A DNA stretch of 29,359 nucleotides. Source: Larix sibirica. Its lineage: Eukaryota; Streptophyta; Pinopsida; Pinales; Pinaceae. The translations under genes and the position numbers were made by a program. The stretch's first letter is position 1; every line of letters begins with the position of its first letter. The notes beneath the pieces were generated by a model. That model worked only from the letters and a program-made list of their open reading frames with translations, was not told the DNA's origin and did not search any database. The stretch lies in contig NWUY0300109731.1 in the NCBI GenBank assembly GCA_004151065.3, positions 1-29,359 of the forward strand. The letters are read 5' to 3'. Below are positions 19,082-29,338 of this stretch, piece by piece.

Positions 19082-20623
19082 CCTAGAAAATTCACCTAAT
19101 ATAGGCACAATAATACCTCTCCCTTATGTTCCAATTCTCTATGTTAGCAAGGAGGGACTAAAGTTTTATTTTCCTTACAAGAAGCGAGAAGCCTACCAGT
19201 TCTAAGGTGCACAAAGTAAATGTGCTTGAATCAATGTCTCAAGATCCTTTTCCAATTCTTAGCACCCCTAGTTTTGAAGATGTGCATGCGATGAATGGAA
19301 ATGTGTAAACTAGGCTAGTGCTAGGATTTTTGTCTATAGCTCAACATTTTTATTGAAGAGTTGGTTGGGGATATATTAGAGACAACTCTACATGATAATA
19401 GTTTGGAAAATGAAAATAAGGAGGATGTGTTGTAAGAAGGAAAAAAAGAAGGTAAGAGTGTGCGAAGTTGCAAGCAGAAAAGATAAGGATGGTGTTGGGG
19501 TAGGAGGTGGTCCTGGGGAAAGTTTTATCTTTCCATGGATTAGCATTAGCAAGAAAATTATTTTGTAGGTCAGTGTCTAAAAAATATTTGGTGAAGTGGA
19601 TGAGGAGAGTCTAGATTCCTCTGTTAGGCTACATGCCAGATTTTCTCATGTTATCTAGAGGGTGGTGTTCCTTCACACTTAGAGGTGACTCTTGTGTGGG
19701 TCATATCATAGAGGGGAGGTGGTACTAGGGGAATACAATATCATTTCTTAAATCCTAAACATGGTATTTCAACTCTCAAAGTGAGAGAAAATGTCTATCC
19801 AATGTGGGTAAAAGTGCTAACCCTTCCACTAGAATTTGGAATGAAAAATGTCACAAAGGAAATTATAAAAACTCTTAGAATTTTTAGAGAAACTAATTAT
19901 AAAAGTAGAAGAGAGAATGTGAAAATTGTGCCCATGGTATGTGTAAAAATGGACCTAGAAAAGCATCTATCAAACATTCTGGAAATTATGGTAGGAATGT
20001 GGAGTTATCTTCAAACCCTTGATTATGCTCATATTCCTTTTCTACGTTTATATTGTCATATATATGGCCATTTGAAAGATCGTTGTGTTAAGGGTATGCG
20101 TAAGAGAGATATGGGGATGAAAGTTGTAAAGGAAGCAAGGTTCATTCAAGAGAATCATATGAATCATCTTTGAGAAGGGTTTGGATATGTGTCAAAGGAA
20201 AGCCCTAATTATTTGGAGGTTTTCACACTCTGGGAGTCTTTGAAGGGGTAAATGATCTACTTGTTTTAGCTAACAATGAATTTAAATGTATGGTGAAATC
20301 CTTTTATTTCTAGTGGAGAAGATTTTCAAAAATTCTTGAATTAGTGTTCCTTGGAATCATAGGGAAATTCGACTCCCACAAAAGAAAATAAAATGTATAA
20401 TATGCACTCTTCTAAAGACCTTGAGGCATAGAGTAATGGGGTTGTAATAGAAGGGGGGTTAGGGCTTGACTCTAGTTAGAAAAAAAGTTATCAAAACCCA
20501 TGAATAATATCCTTTGTGTCCATTTCCCTACAAAAAGCAGGGACCAAAATATTGAAATTAAAACAAATAACCATCATTGGTGCTCTTAACATTGGACCAA
20601 CTTTTATCAAGGTTAAAAGATGA
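19082..20623 (+). pseudogene. LINE-C ORF1, DUF4283 and CCHC part, broken
   Basis: The region 19590-20173 encodes a DUF4283-like fold with MWVKVLTLPLEFG (the family's WV-x-hydrophobic-x-x-LP-x-E core) and VCVKMDLEKHLSN. A zinc knuckle lies at 20045-20086 reading RLYCHIYGHLKDRC: the first Cys codon is CGT (Arg) instead of TGT, so one zinc ligand is lost. The best uninterrupted stretch is 19781-20173. Upstream there are only fragments. The last frame reads GPTFIKVKR and ends at TGA 20621-20623, overlapping an ORF2 ATG by one base. The domain identity is fairly safe; the exact ORF path is not. Confidence 0.65.
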
Positions 20624-20898
20624 TGATTATGTTCTTGAACATTTAGGGGTTGGTGCAACCCTTTAAAAAATTCCATTGATCCCCTCATTCGTATGCATAA
20701 ACCAAAGGTGTCAATGATTCGAGAAACTATGCTAGATGGAGAGAAGGTGGAGACGTTTTTATCTCCTATGTTGAAGGGTTGAAATATGTTGTCTATGATG
20801 TTGTAGATAAATCTAGAGGACTAGCGATGGGTTGGAATCAGTGCTTCAAATTGAAAACAAGCCAATGCCATTGGAGAGAGAATTTCTAGTGCTTCAAT
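20620..20898 (+). pseudogene. LINE-C ORF2, endonuclease N-terminus, truncated
   Basis: Starts at tandem ATGs (20620, 20623). The frame reads MMIMFLNI then a stop then GL, matching the W/L-N-x-RGLG entry of plant LINE endonucleases. After a frameshift it reads MIRETMLDGEKVETFLSPM, where the family has I-Q-E-T with the catalytic Glu; Gln is Arg here. After another shift it reads RGLAMGWNQ (family GGLA-x-x-WN) and CHWRENF. It stops abruptly at the (TA)n tract where LINE-B starts. RT and later domains would lie beyond the right edge. Confidence 0.6.
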
Positions 20899-20913
20899 TA
20901 TATATATATATAT
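20899..20913. repeat. (TA)n tract at the LINE-B 3' end
   Basis: TATATATATATATAT separates LINE-C (left) from the 3' end of the minus-strand LINE-B. A second (TA)n tract begins at 29339, directly outside the LINE-B 5' end. Together they look like the target duplication of an insertion into a TA microsatellite, although such a simple sequence cannot prove it. Confidence 0.6.
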
Positions 20914-21152
20914 TCGCTTGGAAAAAAATATTCCATTCTAATAGAATGAACATGAACGGTCCTTAAAGGACTTACATCAGACGCTTTCTAAGATTTACAT
21001 CACAAAATTCCTTTCTCGTCAAATAAGCATTATTATCTTTATATCAAAGACTTTTCCTCTCATCATTTTGAGTCTCAGCCTTTTTACAAAAAGGTACATC
21101 CCAGACGCAAAAAAAATAGCCTTTTTATACTTCCCTCATAATTTCTAAAATT
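20914..21152 (-). other. LINE-B 3' UTR
   Basis: About 240 bases follow the ORF2 stop (21153-21155). The end, in element orientation, is a hairpin, then a T7 tract, then CCAAGCGA and the TA repeat. No long A tail is visible; the TA repeat may have replaced it. Confidence 0.65.
20934..20948 (-). other. LINE-B 3'-terminal hairpin
   Basis: CATTCTATTAGAATG (minus strand) is a palindrome with up to seven pairs around one base, realistically six pairs and a three-base loop. It is followed by GAATATTTTTTTCC. Place and following T-run parallel the LINE-A stem-loop although the stem sequence differs. Confidence 0.5.
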
Positions 21153-24100
21153 TTATACATTGCTGCCTTCCCTTTGTTCTTCTATCTCTGTTAACTCAGG
21201 TTCTAGAAGCAATGCATTTTTTTTATAGCTGGTCCACTTCAGTGTTCAACTCTTTGTACACATGAGCAAATGATATGACAGAGAAAAATTCCATCTGTCT
21301 TCAAATTTCCATTAGAGGATGTTGAAGATGTGGGGATTTTATTTGAATTTTATTATTTTCCCAATCTATGACCATTTTAGAGTCCCCATAGACTCGTTAC
21401 ACGCTAGATATATTTTTGGAATTCACCACCTTTGGGACTAAATAGAATGCAGCAATTTCATCCTTGTTGTTGGAGGAGTGACCAGGAGCATATATGGTTT
21501 TTAATTTGTAATTCTCTTCTAAGTATATGACACCCCCCGATCCTCTAAGGGGTGGGTCACTTTGGCTAGCACTGTCGAAGAATTCCCAAGGGAATGATCT
21601 GTCAATGCTAGGAGGAACCAAGGTTCGCTACTTTCCTGGTTTAATTTTTTATTTGAATTCCTTCATCCACTGCACAACCAATTCCATCGTCACTTGCTGC
21701 GAGACCAATCGATTTTGGATAATAGCAGTATTTTGTGCCCACTATATCCCATAAATGAAATAAGAAGGGAAATCATCAAAGCAGCGTACCGACGGATTTT
21801 TCCACCACTGTTGGTAGCTCTTATCCAATGAGGTTTATATCTGTATAGTCGAAGAATTCAGTTCCTTGGAAGAAGCATTCCATACGGACATTGCATAGGA
21901 ACAAGAAACAAAAACATGAGAAAAGGATTCGTTGTTCGAATGACACAATGCACACCAGACCGGCCCATTCCAACCATGTTTCAAAATATTTTCCCAAGTT
22001 AGCAATTTGTTACTCAATGCTAACTAGACAGTGATTTTTTCTTTTAAGGGACTAGAGGCCTTCAAAACCACTGGCCACCACCACTCTCTATTTCCATTGA
22101 AAGATTCTAAAACTTGGGTATCATATCCTAATTTGGCGTAAAAATCCCTTGTAGAGCTATTCTTTGGACAAACTAACCCGTATGTCTCATCCTCTTCTAA
22201 ATGAATAAAGAAAGACACCAATTTGTTAATATAGCATGTCCATTCTCTCGCAACTTCTCCTTCTAAACCAAGAGAAGAGGATGATTTCCATCCTTCCCTA
22301 CCCCATTCCTGGGGGTTCTATGCTTTTGCATCAGCTAACTTTAAAATTTGATGATTCTTAAGAAGAGATACAATATTCAACGAAAGCTTGTAATCATTTT
22401 CTGCTCCAATCCAGGGGTATTCTCCTATTTGGACACTTTTGTCATCCCCGATTTTCCATGCCATCCAATATACAATCAAGGGATAAGATTGCACAAATTC
22501 CTTCCATCATACCGAACCATTTTTATGAGACTTATCTAGCCTTCTTAACCATTCAATGATTGACGAATCCGCACATTAATTAGAGGTCATCACTTCCCCC
22601 ATAAAGAGTTAGTATTCTGCACCAACCTCCATATAAAATTAGCAGCTAAAGACTGACAGAATAGAACTGGACATTTTAAAGCCCATCTTCCTAACTCCTT
22701 AATATTGGCCACTGTAGTCCACTTTACCAAAGGGATTCCTTCTGCCTGTTTTCTCGTTGTCCATAAAAAGGATAAAAAAATTCTTATGAATATTTGTTAA
22801 TATCCCTTTTGGTATATAGGAAATGGAATCCCAATATACTGGGATAATTTGGAGTACTTCCTTGAGAAGCACCAATCTTCCACTTCTAGAAAATAATTGA
22901 TTTGCACAGCATAATATTCGAGCTTCCACTTTTTTGTACAGCCACATCCAGCCCTTGAATGAATAGGAATTGGGTTTATGGTAAAATCCCAGATATTTGA
23001 ATCCTTCAGATAATGGTTTCAAGGGAAAGGAAACATCTTCCTTTATCCTGTTCTACAAGTCCTCTGGTATTAGATTCCAGGCAGGGTTTGATTTCTCCAC
23101 ATTTATATGCATTCCAGTTGCCTTTTTGTATAATTGTAGAATATGGGTTATCGTTTGAATATTTTCTATAGAGCCTTCACCTACCATCAACACATCATCC
23201 ACAAACAAAATATGTGTGATTTCCTTTGATTCTGAAATCATTACTCCTTTTAATGACCCATATTTTCTTTCCTAGTGCACTAATCTGCTCAACACATCTG
23301 CCACCAGAAGAACAAAAATGGAGAAAGTGGACAACCTTGCCTAAGGCCCCTGGAAGGCCTAAAGAAAGAAGAGGGGGAACCATTGATTAGGTATACAAAG
23401 GATGTCGACTGGATGCACCACATTATCCATTTTACACTGTCCACTGAAAATCCAACCTAGATGAGTAACAATCATAAAAAGGTCTAGCTTACCCTATCGT
23501 AGTCTTTAGACAAGTCTAATTGTGGTCTAATTTTTTAGCAAAGGCACTGAATTTATTCTTGTTGATTGAATGAATGGCCTCCTGAGCCAATGAAACAACA
23601 TCATGAATCTGACGATTGAAAAGAAATCCAAATAGTTCCTCCGATATAATCTTACTCTGAATCAGCTTTAACCTCCGAGTGATCATTTTGGCTATCATTT
23701 TATAAACAACGTTTCACAAGAAATAGACATGAAATCCTCAAACGATGAGGGTTTCTGCTTCTTTGGGATTAAATCCAGAAAGGTATATTTTATTGCTCCC
23801 AAAAATTTCTCAGACTGTTGAGATTCCCGAACAACCTTTATAAGATCTTCTTTTATTAGTTCGAAGAACCCTTGGAAAAATTCAATCGTGAACTCATCAA
23901 GACTAGGGATCTTTCCTTTTTTAAAATAATGCACAATGTAGTTCAGCTCTTCTTCCAAAACTTCTTATGTTAGGGCTTCATTCATCTCTTCTATTACCAA
24001 TTTTTTTAAAAGCCTGAGCACCTGCAGAAATTCTTGAATTGGGCATCCTTCCGGCTCTTTGAATAATGGATGAAAATAAGATTTAACTGCATCTGCTTTT

Positions 24101-24620
24101 TCTTGAAAAGAGCTAACTATATTTCCTTGAATGTCATGGATATCATAAATTGTGTTTACATTTCTCCTATGAGAAGCAAACCAATGAAAACAATTTGTGT
24201 TGTTGTTGTCTTCTGCTATCCAAATGGCCTTGCTTTCAAGCCTCCATAATTGTTCTTCCCTTGCCAGAAGTTCATTCCACTTTAGTTCATAATTTTTTAG
24301 TGCCTTCAAATCTTCCTCTGTAAACACCCCGGAGATGTTTAGAATGTAAATTTACCCTATATTTTCCTCCGCTTCTTTTAGTTGTGCTTGTTGATTTGAT
24401 TTGTAGCCTTTTTCCCATTCTTTTGAAGCTTTCTTTATTTTGACAATGTTTTCTACTATTTGCTTCATAAAGGAAGCCGAGGAATCTTCCTGCAAGGGCA
24501 TCCAAGAATCCTCTACCAGTTTTCTATACTCCTCTTCTTTAAGCCATGTTGGATTGAACTTAAAAGGAGGCACATGATTTGGATCATGTTTTTCAATGAA
24601 TAAGAGAATTTGTCGATGAT
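21153..24620 (-). pseudogene. LINE-B ORF2, C-terminal part (end of EN, RT, zf-RVT, RNase H), broken
   Basis: Minus strand. The first codons give SDHRQILLFI (24590-24620), the end of the endonuclease. The RT linker follows (PPFKFNPTWL, WRLESKAIWI). RT motifs are spread over frames: QLDLSKDYDRVS (about 23485-23520), [14 protein letters not shown] (about 23320-23365) and FVDDVLMVG (catalytic FVDD 23194-23205). zf-RVT is at about 21840-22015 (CALCHSNNESFSHVFVSC). RNase H (about 21225-21640) keeps EFFDSAS, DEIAAF, VYGDSKMVIDW and HVYKELNTEVDQL, the catalytic set. A shift at an A8 run near 21215 leads to NALLLEPELTEIEEQ and the stop at 21153-21155. An 11-bp duplication disrupts RT motif A. Many stops and shifts make it inactive. 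Confidence 0.82.
23514..23532 (-). repeat. 11-bp tandem duplication in RT motif A
   Basis: GTCTAATT at 23514-23521 recurs at 23525-23532, a step of 11 bases. It duplicates the start of the LDLSK motif A coding sequence on the minus strand and shifts the frame, so the frame upstream reads KKLDHN and stops. The catalytic Asp region survives in the shifted frame. Confidence 0.6.
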
Positions 24621-24625
24621 CAGAA
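24621..24625. repeat. Solo-LTR target-site duplication, left copy
   Basis: CAGAA next to the TG end at 24626 corresponds to CAGAC (26882-26886) next to the CA end, four of five bases matching. In the endonuclease frame the join at TCTG restores GGLSDHRQI. Confidence 0.6.
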
Positions 24626-25407
24626 TGTCTTAATTGTCAATCCGGGGAGTCATAGACTTAGAGGTGCAGGAACTGCATGTGCAGGATTGAAGCCTAAACT
24701 AACCTAATCTAAAGACGGAAAACACACTTCAATACAATAAAGCAAGCAAACAAGAATATCCCAACACCTTAGGATGAACTCTGTAATTGGGAGGTCATAT
24801 CTCACAAGTTAGACCTTTAATATTTCCTTTGGTGATTGAGGTTATGGAATTTTAAAGTGCAAGAAACTCAAAATCATCAATCTTAATCAATATCAAACTA
24901 GCCTAATCTAACAATCATCAAATGTACTCAAAATTAAAATTATGGTACTAACCGATACTGAAATAAAAAATTAGTGAATACAGGTACAAAGATCTTAAAT
25001 AGATCAAAAATCCTCACTAAAAACTTTATTCAAAATCCAAGCACTTTAATCCTAACAATGATGTATTCAAACCTTTGTTGACTAATTGTAAAAGTAAGTA
25101 AAATATATGACACAATGAAGATGTTGCAAACATAGTACTTTGAATTCCATTCAAACCAAACCAAATGTAAATCCCAATTACTGAAATGTATCATCAACTC
25201 AAAGATTAGTTGCTAGCAATCCACACTCAGAAACCCAATCCACTCATAAAATCAAACTAAATGTGAACACAAAACATTAAAATGGGAAACCAAATCTAAT
25301 AAGTGAATAATGGTAAAACTAAAACAAGATAAACCAATCTGAAAGCGAAAACAAGGTACTAACTTATGATCACACCTTTAAACAAACTTAAAATCAATTA
25401 AAAACAT

Positions 25408-25466
25408 CAATCTTAACACTCTTTTTATACTACACTTGATCTTAACACTCTTTTTATACAACACTC
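25408..25466. repeat. About 30-bp tandem repeat in the solo LTR
   Basis: ATCTTAACACTCTTTTTATAC followed by (T/A)ACACT occurs twice in a row with a step of about 29-30 bases. Each copy includes TTTTTATAC, a TATA-like motif. Confidence 0.65.
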
Positions 25467-26167
25467 AATTTGGTCTATCAGTTTAGTCACTTAATAAATC
25501 CATTTAAGTACTTAATCGATTCAGTTTTGAAATGAGTTTCCAGACAATAAATTCATAGGAGCGTTGATAACTAATTTGTGATCATTTAAATGGAAATGCG
25601 GTTACTTTTCTTAAGCGCTCAGTAAATTCCAAATAACAAGATTCAATGTTCTGTGTGACATATTGATACTATGTTCATGATTACATACATTCCTTGATAT
25701 TGTTTAACATGATTCATAATGTTATTATCAGGTACAGATCAATAATTCAAGTTCAGAAAAATGTGTATCTAATGAATTCAGGATTGAGCAGAATCAATTT
25801 GAAAATTTATTTTATCGTTAATCTCTTGATAATTCCATGACATACATTTATTTCACAAGATTAAGACTGTTTTATCTATGTTTCTTCATATCTATATTTG
25901 TGAAAACTAATGATTCAAAACTAATTTAATCTACTAGATCGCACTTCATAGCTTCTAACAGCAATTAGAATAAATTCTATAATTCATTACAGAAGCAATC
26001 TCAATAGAAATGATAAATCAAACTAAAGTGTTTGCAAATGCAATTAATAATCTGTATTTGGCTCCTCAAATTACATGAATTGGGTACTATGTTTCATTAA
26101 TTTGGTCTCTATCGAAAATCCTCAAGGCATAAGCAGAACATTCACAAATTTCACAAATTTAGACAAA

Positions 26168-26247
26168 ATCCCCAAATCTGGGTTTTTCATTCAATCTTAA
26201 AAGTCTGATCCCCAAATCTGGGTTTTTCATTCAATCTTAAAAGTCTG
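26168..26247. repeat. Exact 40-bp tandem duplication in the solo LTR
   Basis: Unit ATCCCCAAATCTGGGTTTTT plus CATTCAATCTTAAAAGTCTG at 26168-26207 is repeated without any difference at 26208-26247. An exact match within such a decayed region points to a recent slippage or duplication event, or to gene conversion. Confidence 0.9.
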
Positions 26248-26881
26248 CCCCAAAGAACCCAAGATATCTTCCATCTCATAACTTATTTTTCGAAACAAAT
26301 TCTGGGTTTTCTAGCTAGTAGGTTTTTCTAAGAACCCATTTAACGTTTTTTCCATATATGCTTCCACATGTACGCAAATCAAGGTGAAAATAGAAGTTTT
26401 AAATAATTTTCTGCTAAAAATATGAGCTTGATTTTTTAGAAATGTTGGATTTTCTTGGGATCCGTGCAGCCAATTGAAAGCATGTTCCTATGGGAGGTAT
26501 ATGACCTCATTATCTAAAAACGGGTGTGGACAAATTGGTTGAAGAGACTCAGAAGTATGAGAATCAATGTTCTTCCTTCAAGTAAGCGCAGGAACGAGTG
26601 TCGAATCAAATGTCGGAATAATATGAAATGATTTCTGAAACAAAACATTTCACCATTACTAAAAAAATTACTCAAAATCAACTCTAAGTGTTAAAATACT
26701 AGAAATAACTAATATATATAGTGTTTTCCTTCTCCTCAATAATAATTCCACAAAGACTTTAATGTTCTGAACTTAGAACAAAATGAGTACCATCCGATAT
26801 AAAAGTCATGTTTTATAATCGAACTTTCCCATATATTTGACTTTCTAATGATATAAAAGATAGCAAATTTGGGAGCCATCA

Positions 26882-26886
26882 CAGAC
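26882..26886. repeat. Solo-LTR target-site duplication, right copy
   Basis: CAGAC, partner of CAGAA at 24621-24625. The single mismatch fits mutation after insertion. Confidence 0.55.
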
Positions 26887-27547
26887 AAACCTCCAACCTC
26901 TATCCAAGACCGAATCGAGAAGGGACCAGCAAGCATATTCTCCGATATTAAAAATCTGTCTAGGTGCTTAGAAATAACATTTTCTCCACTTCTTTTATTC
27001 TTCCACGTTGGCTCTATCTTCAAAGGTTGAACGTTGATTATCCCTTTTGATTCAAAAAGAGAATTAAAGAAGTCACTCAATGAATCAGGTCTTGCTAAAG
27101 CCCCCAAGTCTCTCTTTTGGATATTGTTAGATTTAGATCTCCTCCCAATATCATATTGCGCATCTCCAACATCCCAAAAGTGAAAAACAAATCCCATAAA
27201 GATCGCATGTTCTGAAAGGGTCCATAGACGTTAAAAATTGAGTAAATTTCTCTAGTTTTATTGTCTTCTAATACTGTTTTCAAAACAGTCTCATGATAGC
27301 TTACTAAAACTTCCCTTATTAAAGGGATCCATGTCATTTTGAGACCTCCAAAATGACCATCCGAGCTTATATGTGCAAAGGACTAGTATTTAAGACAAAT
27401 ATTTATGGTTTCATGAGCCTTTCTCCCTTCTACCATCGTTTCCTGTAAAATAATGACTGAGGGATTTAACTTTTGAATCATCATTTAAAGGGAATTTAAT
27501 TTAGGGGATCCCCCTAACCCCCTTGTATTGAAAGACAGACAAAGCAT
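26882..27547 (-). pseudogene. LINE-B ORF2, N-terminal part (AP endonuclease), broken
   Basis: Minus strand, ATG 27547 (CAT at 27545-27547) overlaps the ORF1 TGA by one base. The frame reads MLCLSFNTRGLGG, then VIILQET with the catalytic Glu, FNVYGPFQ and MILGGDLNLT with the catalytic Asp and Asn. Two stops fall early (one TAA, one TAG). After a one-base shift near 27105 it continues ARPDSLSDFF and ISKHLDRFLISEN. It is interrupted at 26881 by the solo LTR and resumes at 24620. This enzyme would nick the target DNA to prime reverse transcription. Confidence 0.8.
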
Positions 27548-29141
27548 CAGGGAACCCTAGGCTTGGATTTCCCTGCTTTAAGGACCCTATTAATCATGGA
27601 CTGTTTCTCTGCTTTAACTTCCATCTCATCTTGTTTTTTAGTCTTCAAAATTTTAGACTTTCTTTGGGCCAATGTAACCTTCGGTGGAGGGTCAAGTCCT
27701 TGACAGCACGCGAAAGCGATTTCTTCCAATCCCTTAAGCGCCACCTTGGATCTTGTGTTATAAATCATATTCTTAACCCAAGAATGAGGACCTACCTTAA
27801 CCTTTGGAGAGGGGTCCATTTCAGCAAGACACTCAAGACTGGATGGAACCATACACTCCTTTTCTAAGGGGGAAGGGACTAGGGAAGAAGGAGAAGGATT
27901 ATCCTTTACCACCGGAGAGGATTCTAGCTCAACAAGACACTCTAGACTGGATGGAACCACAGACTTCTTTGTTGGCGGGGGAGGGACTAGAGAAGAAGGA
28001 GGATTTCGAGGGGAGACTTGGATAACAATAGGAATAACTGTTTCAAAAAGGACATTTTCAAAAAGGGGATTTACAAAAGGAACAATGGGATTACCAGGAA
28101 CAGAAAGTGATCTTTATTCCCCCTTTTTGTTGACCTCTTCCTTTATTACGTCCTTGACTAAGGAAGATCCATTGTCACCTTTTTCCACGTTGCCGCTTGA
28201 AACCTCTCTATCAATTGGGACCAATGAAGTCTTTTTCACCCAGACTTTCGTATGTTTCTGAATCCGAAAGAAAAGTTTGGACAATCTCGTAATAAGTGCC
28301 CTACTTGCCTGCATCCAAAGCATCGGAAGGGGGTCTTCCAATAATCCAACCCCTGTCTCCATTTACTACCATTCAATTCCAACTTTATCTCCTCATATAA
28401 ACCATCTCGCATATCCAATTCCACCAGAATTTTCGCACACCTCCTGTCAACTTTCTGATCCCAATCGTCTTCCAAAGCAATTAACCTTCCAAATTTTCCT
28501 CTAATTGCCTCCAGAATAGCTTTTTGCCAGACCACCATTGGAAGTCCAAGTAGAATTACCCAAACTTGCAGTAAATTTTGAGGCTCCCTTCTAGCATCAA
28601 TGTCCACCTGCCACCTTTTCAGAATTAGTCACGATAGTCCCCATTTCCAATTACGCTCCAACAATTTTTGTTTATCCCCCTCTGAATTGACCTTAAACAG
28701 GATATGGCCTCTCAACGGGATGTGAAATTGAGGGATGTGATCTAGAAAGGGCTTCCAATTTATCTACATCCAATTCTTTAAAGTTGTTTCCCCCACCATT
28801 TTTCTTCAAAACTGACCAACCAGAGGACAATTGAGGTAATATGGGACTTCTTCAATTCCATTTTCTTTGCCAACAAACAACGAAGCAATATCCTTTTTGG
28901 CACGAGCTCTTTTTTTTCGGATTGGCCCAAAATTCGCTTCGATCTTGGAAGTACTAGTGCCATTATTGCCTTGCGCGGGTTTTTATTGAGGCCTAGACTT
29001 CCACGGAGGATCGGGCGAGGGATAAGTCACTTCAATATGCGAAATTCCTTTTCCCTTATTGCTACACCTGATCTCATGATCGGAACAGAAAATGGGGACT
29101 CTAGAGGAGGGACTTTCGTAGTCTACCTCGTCGATAACCAT
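27547..29141 (-). pseudogene. LINE-B ORF1 (DUF4283 / CCHC nucleic-acid-binding protein), broken
   Basis: Minus strand. The first ATG that fits is 29141 (MVIDEVDYESPSSRVP); an in-frame TTG at 29231 extends the frame but is an unlikely start. Basic and DUF4283-like regions follow, including IDARREPQNLLQVWVILLGL and VELDMRDGLYEEIKLE. The zinc knuckle CFGCRQVGHLLRDC at 28281-28322 has all four ligands. Frames change at least twice (near 29000-28600 and near 28250). The C-terminal half (28250-27549) is Pro/Ser-rich with a 36-residue repeat, then basic, ending LKAGKSKPRVP at TGA 27547-27549. That stop overlaps the ORF2 ATG. Its role is LINE RNA binding. Confidence 0.78.
27790..28003 (-). repeat. 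108-bp tandem repeat in LINE-B ORF1
   Basis: Two copies with a step of 108 bases (for example CAAGACACTC at 27825 and CAAGACACTC at 27933) encode a 36-residue unit, VPSSLECL-E---SP-VK followed by a Ser/Pro-rich stretch. The step is a multiple of three, so the frame is preserved. It lies in the linker between the knuckle and the basic C-terminus. Confidence 0.7.
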
Positions 29142-29338
29142 GATTCTTCGCGAGAAACAGTACGGGATCGAACGGGAGGAGATGACAGATGAGACAGTTT
29201 TGGACAAGGGTATGGAAGGGGAGAAGTACAAAAGGGAGAAAAAATTTGCTTATCCGCTCCATTCGATGAGCAAATTAAGATCCTCGGACCTTCAATCTGT
29301 ACGCATGAACCACAGAGCTCCATTATGCCCCACATCCC
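29142..29338 (-). promoter_or_regulatory. LINE-B 5' UTR
   Basis: About 197 bases from the presumed 5' end (GGGATGTGGGGCATAATGG) to the ORF1 ATG. It is much shorter than the 680-bp 5' UTR of LINE-A. That may be a subfamily difference or modest 5' truncation. An out-of-frame ATG occurs near the 5' end. Confidence 0.5.

Larger units (their letters stand above)
13597..20898 (+). mobile_element. LINE-C: old L1-type LINE, interrupted and cut off
   Basis: Once the nested LTR element (13962-19076 plus one CTAAT copy) is set aside, ORF1 and the first part of an ORF2 endonuclease remain in plant L1 order. Many stops and frameshifts show that it is the most decayed of the three LINEs. It ends abruptly within the endonuclease at a (TA)n tract where LINE-B begins on the other strand; the rest would be expected beyond the right edge of the window. 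The 5' end is uncertain. Confidence 0.65.
24626..26881. mobile_element. Probable solo LTR (2256 bp) inside the LINE-B endonuclease
   Basis: The endonuclease breaks between GGLS and DHRQI, and 2256 A+T-rich, non-coding bases lie between. On the plus strand the segment starts TGTCTTAATT and ends GCCATCA, the TG...CA form of an LTR, with near-matching 5-bp duplications outside. It has no internal second LTR, primer site, polypurine tract or coding frame, so a solo LTR left by recombination between two long LTRs is the simplest reading. A short non-autonomous element is the alternative. TATA-like TTTTTATAC motifs occur near 25420 and 25450. Orientation is not decided. Confidence 0.62.
20914..29338 (-). 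mobile_element. LINE-B: near-complete L1-type LINE, minus strand
   Basis: Read on the minus strand it has a short 5' UTR beginning GGGATGTGGGGC (29338), ORF1 with CCHC knuckle, ORF2 with endonuclease, RT, zf-RVT and RNase H, and a roughly 240-bp 3' UTR ending in a hairpin and T-rich tract. TA repeats flank it on both sides. Without the 2256-bp insertion in the endonuclease and its 5-bp duplication it is about 6.2 kb. Its proteins differ clearly from LINE-A, so it belongs to another subfamily. Numerous stops, including TAA, and frameshifts make it inactive. Confidence 0.85.

Noticed and set aside
27631-28025. Plus-strand frames over LINE-B ORF1
   Set aside because: They are antisense shadows of the Pro/Ser-rich minus-strand ORF1.
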